Source: Watersipora subatra
Taxonomy: Eukaryota; Bryozoa; Gymnolaemata; Cheilostomatida; Watersiporidae
DNA: 64,000 bases
Direction: 5' to 3'
Assembly: GCF_963576615.1 (NCBI RefSeq)
Contig: NC_088717.1
Coordinates: 11,991,559 to 12,055,558, forward strand
Numbering within the stretch: position 1 is the first letter of the stretch; every line of letters starts with the position of its first letter. A model generated the notes under the pieces. That model had not been told where the DNA came from. It worked only from the letters and a program-made list of their open reading frames with translations, and did not search any database. This document shows positions 35,220 through 47,600 of the stretch, one piece after another. Both the position numbers and the translations under genes were made by a program.

Positions 35220-36170
35220 CTCGTGAACCCTTCAAACCTGTGGGAGATATCAAGGCTACCCGTAAGCTAGAACTAGTACATTCCGACGTTTGTACAATGG
35301 AAACAGAATCAATTGGAGGTAGCAAATATTTCGTTACTTTTATAGACGATTTTTCTAGATTGCTGTGCTGTGTATTTTCTTAGAAACAAATTTGAGGTAT
35401 CTGAGAAGTTAAAAGAGTTTGAAGCATATACAGCCAACCAATCTGGAGAAACCATTCAAACACTGAGATCAGATAGAGGTGGTGAATACTTGTCTCAAGA
35501 ATTTACTGACTACTTGAAATCTAAAGGTATTCATCATGAACTCACATCAGCCTACTCACCAGCACAAAATGGTGTTGCTGAGCAAATGAATAGAACTCTG
35601 TGTGAAGCAGCACGTTCAATGTTGTGCCATGCTAAATTGCCAAAGCAATACTGGGCTGAAGCCATTTCTACTGCTGCCTACGTTAGAAATCGACTTCCCA
35701 CTTCTTCACACAAGAATGATCTCACACCGTATGAGAAGTGGTATGAACGCAAACCCAACATAGACAATCTAAGGGTGTTTGAATGTATTGCTTATGCTCA
35801 TGTTCCAGATCAACTATGACAGAAACTTGACAAGAAGTGCCAGAAGCTAAGGTTTATAGGATACAGCAAACAGTCAAAGGCATGCCGCCTGCTTGATGAA
35901 TCGACTGGTAAAGTCACTACTAGGCGAGACGTGGTATTTGATGAAACGAACTTTACAAACACCGTTAAACCATCATGTGACCAATATACAAAGCAGAAAT
36001 CTATTGTTGTTGAACATTCAGTAAATGAACAGACAACTCCAAACTTCTCTGGGCAATGCATTGGTGAAGGGCAACAGCGACGCTTATCTGCTCGCAAACG
36101 TAGACCTCTGGTTCGCTATGGAATTGATGAGTATGTAAGCCAGGCTCAACATGTCAAAACTATGTGGGAG
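35190..36170 (+). pseudogene. Copia integrase region, broken
   Basis: The integrase core is readable in pieces: HSDV (first catalytic Asp) and FVTFIDDFSR in one frame to about 35380, then LRSDRGGEYLSQEF (second Asp) and SPAQNGVAEQMNRTL (Glu) in 35370-35819. A TGA ends that frame at 35817. Past it the linker (LSARKRRPLVRYGIDEY) is readable up to a stop at 36174, just inside the 3' LTR. At least two frameshifts and one nonsense codon. No reverse transcriptase motif (YVDD-type) occurs anywhere in the element. Confidence 0.85.
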
Positions 36171-36362
36171 TGTTGAATATGTACTAGTTGTTGACATTGA
36201 CCAGTCATTATCTTGTATTTGTATATAGCTGTTGTCAGACTCTTTGTTCATATCGGCTTACTCATCTGTTATGTAATTCTTATGTAATAACCCTTTTACT
36301 CTCTTGTCTCACTTATGTAGTAAGTCAGTTGCTGTCTAGCTTTCAAATATACAAGAATAACA
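36171..36362 (+). repeat. Copia 3' LTR
   Basis: 192 bp, preceded by a short purine run (gtgggag at 36164-36170) that would act as polypurine tract. Confidence 0.92.
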
Positions 36363-36608
36363 AGTGTGATAGATATGTGAACAAGGAATGAACTAAAAAT
36401 GAAAGTGACTTTATTTATTTTTGTGTTTGTGTGGGTACGGGGGTGTGCACACGCACACAAAAATACGTAAAGTCACTTTCATTTTTAGTTCATTCCTTGT
36501 TCACCTATCTATCACACTTCCTCTTTGGTGTCTGAGTTAAACTAGTGATTTTGACAGCAGGTAGGTCCAGATCTCTCTTGTTATAACAGGTGCCAGTCTC
36601 ACCACTGT
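36363..36608. repeat. Inner left arm, loop and right arm of the long hairpin repeat
   Basis: The left-arm continuation (gtgatagatatgtgaacaag) at 36366-36412 pairs with cttgttcacctatctatcac at 36498-36517. The loop around 36420-36465 is GT/CA-rich. The remaining right arm to 36608 pairs with 33376-33470 across the Copia insertion. Before the insertion this was one hairpin of about 340 bases. Confidence 0.85.
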
Positions 36609-37606
36609 CATTAGACAGACACAGGCACACACACGACAGTTGCTCAAAAGTTTTGTATTTTCAGGTAAAACAAAGGATCTGTATGTCTTGACAAAAACTG
36701 GGTACAGCCAATGCTGTATTTTTGTGTTCCAACTTAACTACAGTTTGCATTTTTTTGTTCGCTCACAACTGAATGCGGTCGATAGTTATTTTAACTAATT
36801 CAACATGCTTTGGCCTATATGATACACCTTTTGTTTATTTATTGCACCTTAAAACTCAAGCCGCTCCATTAATTTGAAAATTGAGCATCTTATAGCCTGA
36901 AAAATACAGCCTGTAAACAAATTTTGAATTAATCAAATTAAACAAAATCTGTATACAAAATCTGAATTCCCTTCCTGTATTATACTAATTGATAAAATAC
37001 AGAAAAAGATTTACATACCTAAAATACATACCAAAATGTTCTATTACATAATTTGATTTTTCCTTACACAGAAGTAATTTTACAAACTGGGATTTACCAA
37101 ATGCAAGCTTTGTCAAAAAATTTATGTTGAAACTATGGACAAAGGGCGTTGTTGTATTTAGGGTAAGTTATTATGACATACATACCCTACAATACGTATT
37201 TACAATCAAAAAACATAGCTATTACAATTAAGTTTGAGCACATACATGTATTCAAAGTTGTCTATGAGATTCAACAATGAATTTTGGCCTCCACTAACAT
37301 ATTTCACTACACATCAGTACATCCAAGATCTGTACTTATAAGGGACCTAATTGAAAGATATACCTGAAATTGCTGGGCACGCCAACTCTGCATTTTGAGT
37401 TTACATAAAAGTGGCCATATTTTCTTTTATTTTGGTCACTTCAGGGACTGAACATTTGAGGAGCTTAAATTTTATAGTGGGAGTTGTCTACACAAATGAA
37501 TCTAAGTGCAAATAATTATATTGTTGACAACAATTTAACCTAATTTAGCCAATTTACATGTAACTCTACTGGATCATTTTTTTATTGAAGCACAATGCAA
37601 ACTATT

Positions 37607-38032
37607 AAGGTTGGTTCGCACTACATCGCCCACCGCCCGATTTGGCCTCTTGGCAATTATGCATCAACTATGTGCACTATAACTGATGGCATCATTGAAG
37701 TAACGCAAATTCGCTGAGTGTGTTTGCAGCTGTCAAAGTTTCAAGATAGTTTACTGAGCATCCACAACAGCGTATGCAAAGTTCACTGCTTTGGAGACGA
37801 TGATTGTTTGTCGTAGATTGCTCGATCTACATTTTCTTCATGACAGTTGCTACGAGGCTAGTACTTTATCAGTACCCTGACCACATTGTGTAATAGGAGC
37901 TCTATACTACGGACTAGTTCCTGATGTAAACGCAAATAGGTTTGTGATAGTGTGAACATCGTTATAACAGACAATTATTAAAGTATTATGTGATTAACAC
38001 TGACATACGGCAATATAGCGTCTACCAACCTT
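37607..38032 (+). mobile_element. MITE family 1, copy D
   Basis: Ends AAGGTTGGTTCGCACTACAT and ATATAGCGTCTACCAACCTT, interior gtttgtgatagtgtgaacat. A flanking TTA is visible on both sides when the repeat is read as starting AGGTTGG, which would fit a 3-bp TWA target as in PIF/Harbinger elements; the other copies do not confirm this. Confidence 0.75.
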
Positions 38033-39307
38033 TAGATCTACTGTTTCCAACATCCTATGAAACTCCAACATCTTAAATAATGGTTTCTCGATCAAAATGA
38101 CCAAAGAGCTTGCATCTTATCACCATTCAAATGACCCTCCACAAACTCTACTACCAAAAACAAGCTAAACTCAATTATATTTTATTAGATAAGTAACCAA
38201 TCTGATATGCTTCTTAGTGCTTACCGTTGCCCAAGCTTTTATAGCTGAAACTCAGTTAAATTCACTCCAAGGAAACACGAGCAGAAAGTATAAAATTTCT
38301 AGAATTAACCAACCCCAGCCCTAGTTCTATGCTAATCTATCATGCAATGAAATAGAACAAGCAAACTGTGAAAACCTTCTTGATTACGGTCTAAATATTT
38401 ATTTGAAAGCACATTCAGCCTACTGGCTGGCTAACTCAAACTGCAGGTAAAAGAGAAAAATGATTACTTAGATTACTAGACTGACTTTTGTTTATTTGCA
38501 AACTGCTCGACATTGTCGGTTATATTAATACACAGGATCATAGTCAAATCGCAGAAAAGAATTTTTTTTCAAAAGTTTGCTAGCAATAAACTCATGTGGT
38601 TTGCCACAAAAAAATTGTGTGACTAGCAAATGAACTTCATTGTAACATGTAACTGCTTAAAAGGCTTGTTGATTTAGACTACAGACCTTATCCATAGAAC
38701 TACCAAAACCTGAATTGCTAAATAAACGATATTATTAACCCTGAAGCACCTCCATGTGACATCTATTTAACAACACTTTTGTAGAGTTGCCCTACTATAA
38801 ATAAAATAGTAGAAAACTTCTACTTCGTCCAGGAGGAGTAATTTGTTTGTTCGACAGTGACACCAGATTTGATTGGTTTACAACAAGTTGTGTGATCTGG
38901 GGCCCTTTTGTTCTAATTATTTTAAAGTTGAAATAACTTTTTAAGCGTTTCAAAACTATCAAGCTGAAAACATCACAATATGTCACCAAAAATTAAGTAT
39001 GATAATGTAAAATTGAAATTTTGTTTTATTTTATAAAAATACAAGTGCAAATTGATATGAAACAAAATAGAACATTGAATATCCTAATTAGTTTTCAGTG
39101 GAGTACTGCGGATGCTAAAAATCAATAAAGAAATTACAGCCTAAATGCTCGCTCAACAAGTCAATATCATATTGATACAAATAACATTTAATGCCAAATA
39201 AAAAATAAACAAGGGTAACAAATTGTAAACATTTGATTTAAAAAATAGAATTATTAAAACCCATAAAATAAATTTCTGATTGTGTTTTAGCTATAGCATA
39301 ATATGCT

Positions 39308-39736
39308 TAAAAATTATAAAATTTTTCTTGTTTGCACTGATGAAAAATTTTAGATAGTTTAAGAACATTTACCTATGCAAGAGCACAGTTTATTTTCCTG
39401 ACAGAGTGACAAAGGTTAAAAGTTATTTTTTCTTTTTACACAGTTATCGCCTTTTATTAAAGTATTACAGTACATGTAGTTTCTGTTGGATAATTGACTA
39501 TGTTTAAAGTTTATATATATTATATATATATAAACTTTAAAAATAGTCAATTATCCAACAAAAACTACATGTACTGTAATACTTTAATAAAAGGCGATAA
39601 CTGTGTAAAAAGAAAAAATAACTTTTAACCTTTGTCACTCTGTCAGGAAAATAAACTGTGCTCTTGCATAGGTAAATGTTCTTAAACTATCTAAAATATT
39701 TCATCAGTGCAAACAAGAAAAATTTTATAATTTTTC
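39308..39736. repeat. Near-perfect palindrome, about 430 bp
   Basis: Two arms of about 205 bases are almost exact reverse complements, meeting at an AT-only centre (tatatatattatatatata, near 39510-39530). Landmarks are gcaagagcacagtttatttt against aaaataaactgtgctcttgc, and acagtacatgtagtttctgt against the matching right-arm word. Only a few mismatches are visible. No coding content; a recent fold-back element or extrusion-prone inversion. Confidence 0.9.
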
Positions 39737-41422
39737 TATCATCTTTTCTACATCTTTGTCCAGCTGAATTTTATGAAAAATTAAAAGGATAGGTGATAAA
39801 TTCTAATTAATAGGTATTTAACAATTTACCTACATACTTCTATACAATATATATGCACACAAAAAACTAATTATGACATATTGTAGTAAAACTTTACAAT
39901 ACATGTGATTAGAGTTTAAAACATGAAAGACAATAATAGATAGATATTGTCAATATAAAATTCTTAGATTTTAGGTCGCCATATCTTCTAGTGCGTTAAT
40001 TGGGATTCCTAATTGTTAATATTAATGTTCAGTAAGTGCTATGACTCATATTTTGAAATCCAAATACATGTATCTGCAAGATCGGCAGGTTTTAAAGATA
40101 CCGCCTTACCATAAATAAGGAGGCCAAATTTTAGAGAAGAATATCATCTGTAGTAGAGCCAGTCAGAGATAAATATCTGATACATAGACAATTATATAGT
40201 TCTGATCCATAGTATGAGGACTAACTTTTAGCATCATTGATAAATGGACTTGTGCAAGCACACTACTGAACAGAAGTCAAGCAATGTTGTTTTCATTATG
40301 GATATAAAGAAGTACCAGTAGCTTTTCGCTATAATACAATATATACAAACACGTAATGATTTAATTTTAGTTCAAAGAAAAGACTCAATAATATATTAGC
40401 ATAGAACAACATTAAATGCAATGTAGTAAGTGTAAATATTGTGTAATGTGTAGGAATGCGCGTACAAAAGGAATAACTCAAAAAAGTTCCACAATATGGT
40501 ATTGAATGTAGATCTGGCTTCAGCAGAGTTATAACTCACAAATCAGATCAAACATAATTGGAAATCTTTGTATGTACTAAGTTAAATAGCTATTGTTTGA
40601 GTTAATAGATCCTCAAGGGTATTTTATTTATAACATTAAACAAACACAAAATAAGAAACTGTAAGTTAGTTATCAGTGTCTGAACTAATGCAATAATTAA
40701 CAAACATGATGCATTTCATAACTAATGTAGCAATTACATGTAAGAGCTAAAACATTGAATAATTTATTATGCATGTTTTCAGTTTGTTATATATACTAGT
40801 ACTCTGGCAGTCTAGTGTGCTATGAGAGATTGTCAGGTGTCATAACTATATGTAAAACTATTCTTAAATGCAAGAGATGATTGATTGGTGCAGGTGTTTT
40901 AATGTTGGCCTACCAAATTTTGAATGCCAATAGAATACCATATGAAACAATTATTTTGCCCAATTTGCAACTTTGAATTTGGAGTTCAAATAAATGAACT
41001 GACACGGCTGTTATCATAGCAAAGCTTAACAAGGATCAGTACATCATAATGATGCAGCCTCAATATTCTAACTACTTCTAATCCTGAAAGTCACATGAGA
41101 GAATAAATCCAGACTCATTAAGTTGAAAATTTGCAATAATTATATTTGGTTCAATTAACATAATATGTAAAAGTATTTCTCGCTTATTCATTTAATTAAA
41201 ATGAGCATTAATGGCTATACATTCGAAAAAAACAATTTTAGTAAATTAATAATCATCAATATTCTGTTGGCTATATTGTTTTACAACTTAGTGAATGTAT
41301 TAATAATCTAACATATGAAAAGGTCAGTTCTCAGTCTTTTTAAGATCTCTGTTGCCAACTGATCTCTATGTAAGATGGTGTAAGTTATAACTAAAATATA
41401 TTGCTCAATGCCAGAGCAAACC

Positions 41423-41617
41423 TTATACTGCTGTTTGCCATTGGTCTTCTAGGTCATCATCAAAGTATGCATATCGCTTTCTAACTTCTCTCGGGTAGAG
41501 TTTTTTGTTTGAGCTGATGGTTCTCTGCTCAGAGCTAGACTTATACCAATTATTTCCTTTGCTCTCTTGGTCTTTTACCAACTTGTAGAAGACAATCGTG
41601 AGTAGAGCCCCTGCTAC
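41423..41617 (-). CDS. Tetraspanin exon 7: span 4 and cytoplasmic tail
   Basis: Acceptor attatag, 64 codons and TAA. VAGALLTIVFYKLV ends the span. The charged tail includes a KRYAYFDDD stretch, with YAYF a possible sorting signal (inference). Confidence 0.8.
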   Translation of the reverse strand, partial: VAGALLTIVFYKLVKDQESKGNNWYKSSSEQRTISSNKKLYPREVRKRYAYFDDDLEDQWQTAV

Positions 41618-44600
41618 CTATAATATTAACAAAAAGGTTTTTGGTAGCAAAAATTTATCAAATTAGTTGTTTGGTAGCTGTGGGCAGACTGTGGCTATTT
41701 ACCAAAGTGATATAACAACATACCTGCACAAGTACAATAACCAGAGCACCACTGACAATGGCCGAATTATACTGCACCAGATGGTTAGATATTTTACTCA
41801 TACAGCCTTCTCCAATGTAACTGTTGTGAATGGTTGGCTTTTGAATGCACGGCTGGTCATACGCCACATTGTCTATTGAACCTTCTGTACTTTCTCTTGC
41901 TAAAACACACAATTATACACACATTGACATCCTTGAATTTGATATGTAAGTTTCTAGCAGCTACAGGCGTATCGTCTGTATATGCAAGCTAAACTTTTAT
42001 GCATGCATAGCGTGGCTTTGTTTCTTAAGACAAAACACTATATTTGGTGATACTCCAAAATTTGATACGTATTAGAAGCAGTTTAGATTATCGTAATGAA
42101 AAAGTTGGTCATAATTGACCATAGGGCATAGTAATGTTGGCCATAGAGCATAGTTGGCCATAGGGCGTAGTTGACCATAGGGCATAGTTGGCCATAGGGT
42201 AGACCTGCACGATTTGTCTCCCCATGCCAATTCGGTTATCGACCTCAACTTCAATCGAACACCGTTTATAACCGACACACATGAGGACTCGCCACGGTGT
42301 CAAACGATGTCACAATTGATTGCGGTTAACCTGACACCGAGACAACATGAACATCCTAGACTTGCACGATTTGTCTCTCCATGCCAATTCGGTTATCGAC
42401 CTCAACTTCGATCGAACACCGTTTATAACCGCCACGAATGATGACTCACCACGGTTTCAAACGATGTCACAATTGCTTACGGTTAACCTAACACCGAGGG
42501 TAGACCTCTTCTGATTGGTTAACGATTAACCGAAGGAAGTTGCCACCCCTTTGGTATATGCTCACCATGGAAAGGTTACTCCACATGGGTTAGCAGTATC
42601 GTGGTATTATAGAGCTAGAGAGCCTTAACCCAAGATAGAGCATTACATTTACATATTCAAATCTACAAGCGTCATCACCAAAATACTAATAATATAATCT
42701 TTATTTGCCTTTGTTGCAGAACAAACCCACCAAAGAGCTATTTTATTTATGATATAAGTAATTGGTTATGACAAGTCTTCAATGGAAGAAATTTATACAA
42801 TTTATTACAATATCAAATTTAAAACATAATAAAGAACTTAACGTAAAGGATAAATAAAGGCTTGGTGACGGGGACCTGTGTAAGAAGAGAGACAGAGTTC
42901 AGTTGTTTATTAATTATTTGGAATTGAAAGCAAGAACAGTAAGCATATTAACCAAGGCTGGTCTCAGACTGGTTCTCTTCTTGCTGACTATGTGGCCAGC
43001 TATACTGAAGAGACGTTCTGATGAAACGCTTGTGGCATTTACACACATAACTTTCCTTGCGATAGAGCTTAGATTTTTAAACTCATGCTGATGAGTTGAC
43101 CACCATATGTTAACCTCCATCTCTGGAGGACATTCCATAGAAAGGAAAAACTCAATCTAAAATAAAAATGATGTTACCTATTAGAACGAGGAAAAATAAT
43201 GCCCAAACACAAAACCACTGAGCTGCTGTTTGGGGCAATGGCAAAATCTTACTCAATCTCAATAAAGGCACTCATGATAGCCTTAATGCCCTGTTACCAC
43301 ACAATATATGATATCTGCACGGTTCTGACCAATGACAATCCAAATATAGATCATTGGGACCATGTACTTTGTTTGAAAGCAAGCTTATGCTTAATGACAG
43401 AAAATAACAATTATATTTAATGCCTATCAGCACCCTAGCAGAAGCAATATTGTCCAGGCATAGATAGATATAGTTTTACCTCGTGTCTGGCCGCCCTGTC
43501 CGGATCATCCACAGCTTTCTCTGCAACAGGGGTAGGCTTTTTCTTAAGCAGTATTGTCGCCAGTGATTTCTTCTGAACTAAAAACAAGTAGCACCCAACA
43601 CATTAGATTTACGGTTCATTTTATGGAACATTTTAAAATAATCAACACTGGAACAAATTGTAACTAGCTATTTCAGATGGTCATTTTAATATGTATGGAG
43701 AAGGGGTGATTTATCACAAATAATCAATCTGATCTGTGTTCATTATTGAGACATACCATATTGTCGACCTACCTTTGGGTAAAGCGACCACTGAGCTTGT
43801 TGACTGGTCCTTCATCAAGTTGACAATCTGCTGCGACACCATGTCTTTAACTTGTTCAAAGGTTGGCCACTTGAACATCATTGGAGGCTGGTATTCGTAC
43901 CTTCTATCCAAAAACGTTGATATTGCCAGCATGTTATTTACATCTTGGTTATCATACCTATATTGCAAAAAAGGGAAATCAGGAAATGGAAAAACAGCTA
44001 CTCACACCAATGATTGATAAAAAGTTAATGACTCCACAGTGTATAAATATATATTATATGAAAAAAACCTCAAAAGAGTGAACAACTTACTGTTTTTTTA
44101 CATATTTCCAAACCAATCGTCTTATATCACTAGCTGTGGGAGTAGCAGTGGCGTCAAACTGTTCGGAGCCTTCCTTATCTTCATCGTTATTATCGCCATC
44201 ATTAACATCGTCATCACAATCATCGCCACATAGTTCTTTAAGGTATATAAGCGTTGGCACAATTGATGAAGAAGTCACCATTAGCTCACCCGAAAGTATG
44301 TCTGTTAAAGACTCGTATGGTTTTAAGGCATTCACAACCTCTGAGAGAAGATCTGTCTGTGAGAAAGACAGGAGGTAATGGCGATATTTTCTGTCTGGAA
44401 ACAAAATGAAGTAATAGACAATAAATTTTGCAAATATTTCAACAAAAAAGTACAGTAAAGTACTGCAAGTTGGCATGACTGAAATAATGTGCATACCTCC
44501 TACTCCAGTGAGCTGAATCTAGTTACTGAATACATATTACCATGTTTACAAAGCTTGTTGCTAATAATTCAGCCAACGCCCTCATTTAATATTGCATTGT

Positions 44601-47600
44601 GTTAAGTTACACCCAAACATACCATCAACAAATAGCTTTGCGATTCCAGGCATCTGGTCTTTGACACTAGCTAACATCTTGAGAGTGGATCCCCATCTAG
44701 TTTTCACATCATTAATCAGCTTATTTTCAAGAAGTTTCAGCTCTTTCTGAAGATGTTGTAGTTTACGTTGGAACTGAAAGGAGTAACTGAATACAGATGT
44801 TATTTTCCTGACTGATGTAATCATATTGGTGATCTGCTCATACCTATTCAGAGCTTTAGTCATACCATTGTGTAAATAGTGTCCGAAACATCCTAGGCGA
44901 GTCAACTTCAGCTCACGGCAAGCTGCATTCATATTAGCGGCAGAGTCAGTTGTTATAGAGACCACTTTCTCTTTGTAGAGGTTGTATTCTGAGAGAGTTG
45001 CACCCACAAAGTTACTAATGTTATCTGCTGTATGTGACACAGGGAGGTAAGAGGTTGCCAAACATTTATTTACGAGAGTCCAGTCAGTATCTATATAGTT
45101 AATTGTGAGGCTCATATAGGGATCTTTTGCCAGCGAACTCCAGCCATCAGTGGTAAGACTACAGCTTGTAACATTCTTCAGAGCTTCAGTAATAGCACTT
45201 TTCTCTTGAATAAACTTCTCAGGTATGGCAATCTTGCTGAAGTGATTGCGACCGGGGCATTGGTATCTTGGGTCAAGACCTTTCAAAAGCTTTTTGAAAG
45301 AATCTTTCTCCACGGTATAAATAGGAATCGATCCGCTTATGAGGTAGTTTGTCACAAGTCCTGTTAAGAAGGTATGCTTTTCACTGTTCCTATTGTATGG
45401 CAGCATGGAGGTTAGTGTGGGCTGGGATGATAAAGATTGAGAAGTGTCTTGAGACTTACGTTTTCGATTTCGAGTTGCGTTTTTTGGTGTCACAGTCATA
45501 TACTCTTTGAAGTGGTGTATTTGTAGATGTTGGAAAAGATTACTCGTGCTAGAATCAGTTGTTTTTACTCCCTTCTTACACAGATCACAGGTCACCCAGT
45601 TCTTGTTGGAAACATCAGAGATAGTGAAGAAGGCCCACACAGCTGATCTTCGCGAGCCTGTACTCAGTTCTGACGTTTGACCGAGTTGTGTTGAAGATGC
45701 ACTGGGCATGGACTCCTAAATAAAGGATATTAATACATTTTAATAGACCACAAGATTAATTATAAACTGCATGTTTTTGTGTCAGACATTCATGCGATCA
45801 AAATCAAGTCTAGTCAATTTTTATTTTAAGAGGGACATCTTTAGGCCTATTACATTCCTCCTATCATAACAGTGATTTGCAATTGCAAATATGCAATGCC
45901 AGAGTGGAAAATAAAATCATAAAAAAGAAGCTGTGCCGCATTGCTGCTTAACCAATAGAGAATAGGCATTTATACTTATAAAATATTCATGAGAAATAAT
46001 AATAATCACAGACAATGTATGACATGTCTAAACGAAGAAACTTACATGAAGTTTGTGGTCATCAAATGTATCATCAGCATCAGAATCCAAGACAACTGTG
46101 ACCGAATAATTGCCTGCCATGTCTGCTGGGTGGATGTTCTACAGTTCCAGTTGGAGCGCTAGTAGTAGTTTAGTGGAAAATAACAACGAACAATCTAAAA
46201 ATATAGTTATTTCTCAGATTAATTTCGATTACTCCGTTACATATTCTTGTTTCTGTAGTAAAATATAAATAGATTTCAAGAATGGATGTGATATCTACGT
46301 ATAAGTAAAGCAAAGATTAAAAATACCTTTCACGAGAAAGTAGTGTCAACAAGTTCCATGGAAGATTCTGCGTATCCGGTCCATCACGCAGGCACAGTTT
46401 TTTGATATATGGAAACGGAAACCGCACCGAAAAACCGCACCTCAAACTCGCACCGGTTAACCGAAGTTTTCGGTTTTGTCCGGTGTAAGAAAATACTTGA
46501 CATCGGCTTGACTTAATAGAAACTAACCGCAACACCGGATCAAACCGAAACACCGTGCAGGCTTACCATAGGGCATAGTTGACCATAGGGTGTAGTTGAC
46601 CAATTTTTAGATGCCCTTAGTGACAATCATTTAAACAGTGTATATGAAACTGTTCACTTCCACTTTTAAACATTTTATGGAGTTTTAAAATTTTCGTTTT
46701 AAAACTTTACAAAACTATAAAAAAGCTCTACTTTTTTTAGTTTTAAAAACAAATTAAAGTTTGCTTCATATGCGTCTACTGCAAACAATCTAAATAGATG
46801 GGTGAAAATGTTTTGTACATAAATGTAGATACAAAAAACTAAATTAACAAATTTGTGAGAGTCCATCTTTAAAGGAAATTGGAAATATTCTTAAAGACAG
46901 CTTATCTAAAAGTAGTTGTTAAGCCTTTAGCTCTTTTTCTCATAAGCTCTCTTAGTTTTGTATGCTCACACAAGATAGACATGTGTACCCCAGGTTGAAG
47001 CTACCTGACTTACAAAACAAAAATAAAAGTTTAAACTGTTAGCCATCTAACCATTTATCTGGAGCAACCTTAGTTGATGTTAACTACTCTATATAACAAA
47101 TTTATCTACTAAGGCTAAACTTTTACAATCTTAAAAAAAGTAAAAAAGCTAATAGTAAATCGCTAAAAGTTTTCAAAAATTATGTCAGACTTGCTATTTT
47201 CTCTATTTTATGCTGATATAAATCATTGTTAACACAACACCATGTGTGTATACAGTAAAGAATTATAGTTTTTTACAACTGTATAATATATACTAATAAA
47301 CTTGAATAAAATTTAACTGATTTAAGTTTTAGTATACAAGTTTTTGCTTCTGTTTTAATTATTAAGAAACCTTTACAGCAATAAAAAAGATTTTAACCAA
47401 ACTCTTTGGAAAAGAGCTGTTATCAGGTAATAACAGACCGTATATAATTAGAAGTCTCATGCTAATCAGAACATAAATTGAAGGAGCAAATTATAACCTT
47501 AAATAACATGCATGGCATTTCATCAATAATAGCAGGCAAATTAAATAAAAAATCTTTAGGACTCGATAATCTTTTGCGATAATTTTTATTATATAAAATA

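Larger units (their letters stand above)
33471..36362 (+). mobile_element. Ty1/Copia LTR retrotransposon lacking reverse transcriptase, 2892 bp
   Basis: Two 192-bp direct LTRs (two differences seen) enclose a gag-protease-integrase region, flanked by a 5-bp target duplication AGTGT (33466-33470 and 36363-36367). Domain order protease then integrase is Copia-type. After the integrase and the RYGIDEYV-like linker, the sequence goes straight into the 3' LTR, so reverse transcriptase and RNase H (normally over 1 kb) are absent. With frame breaks in the integrase region the copy cannot be autonomous. Near-identical LTRs indicate a fairly recent insertion, possibly mobilised by a complete relative. 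Confidence 0.92.
36609..41422. other. Region between Copia and the tetraspanin 3' end
   Basis: It contains MITE copy D and a 430-bp palindrome, and an isolated exon-like segment at 37070-37168 (see findings). A SINE-core-like word (gtgctatgagagattgtcag) is near 40815. No other gene recognised. Confidence 0.5.
42200..46565 (-). mobile_element. hAT transposon, apparently intact, 4366 bp
   Basis: Ends TAGACCTGCACG and CGTGCAGGCTTA are inverted repeats of the hAT type. They are flanked by an 8-bp duplication CCATAGGG (42192-42199 and 46566-46573), the length expected for hAT. Because the target is itself a repeat containing ccataggg, the duplication is supportive but not independent. The element encodes a six-exon transposase on the minus strand with all conserved motifs. 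The left end is tandemly duplicated. It sits in tetraspanin intron 5, in the same transcriptional direction as the gene. Confidence 0.9.

Noticed and set aside
44136-44378. 80-codon plus-strand frame rich in Ser
   Set aside because: Antisense shadow of hAT transposase exon 3 (acidic run).
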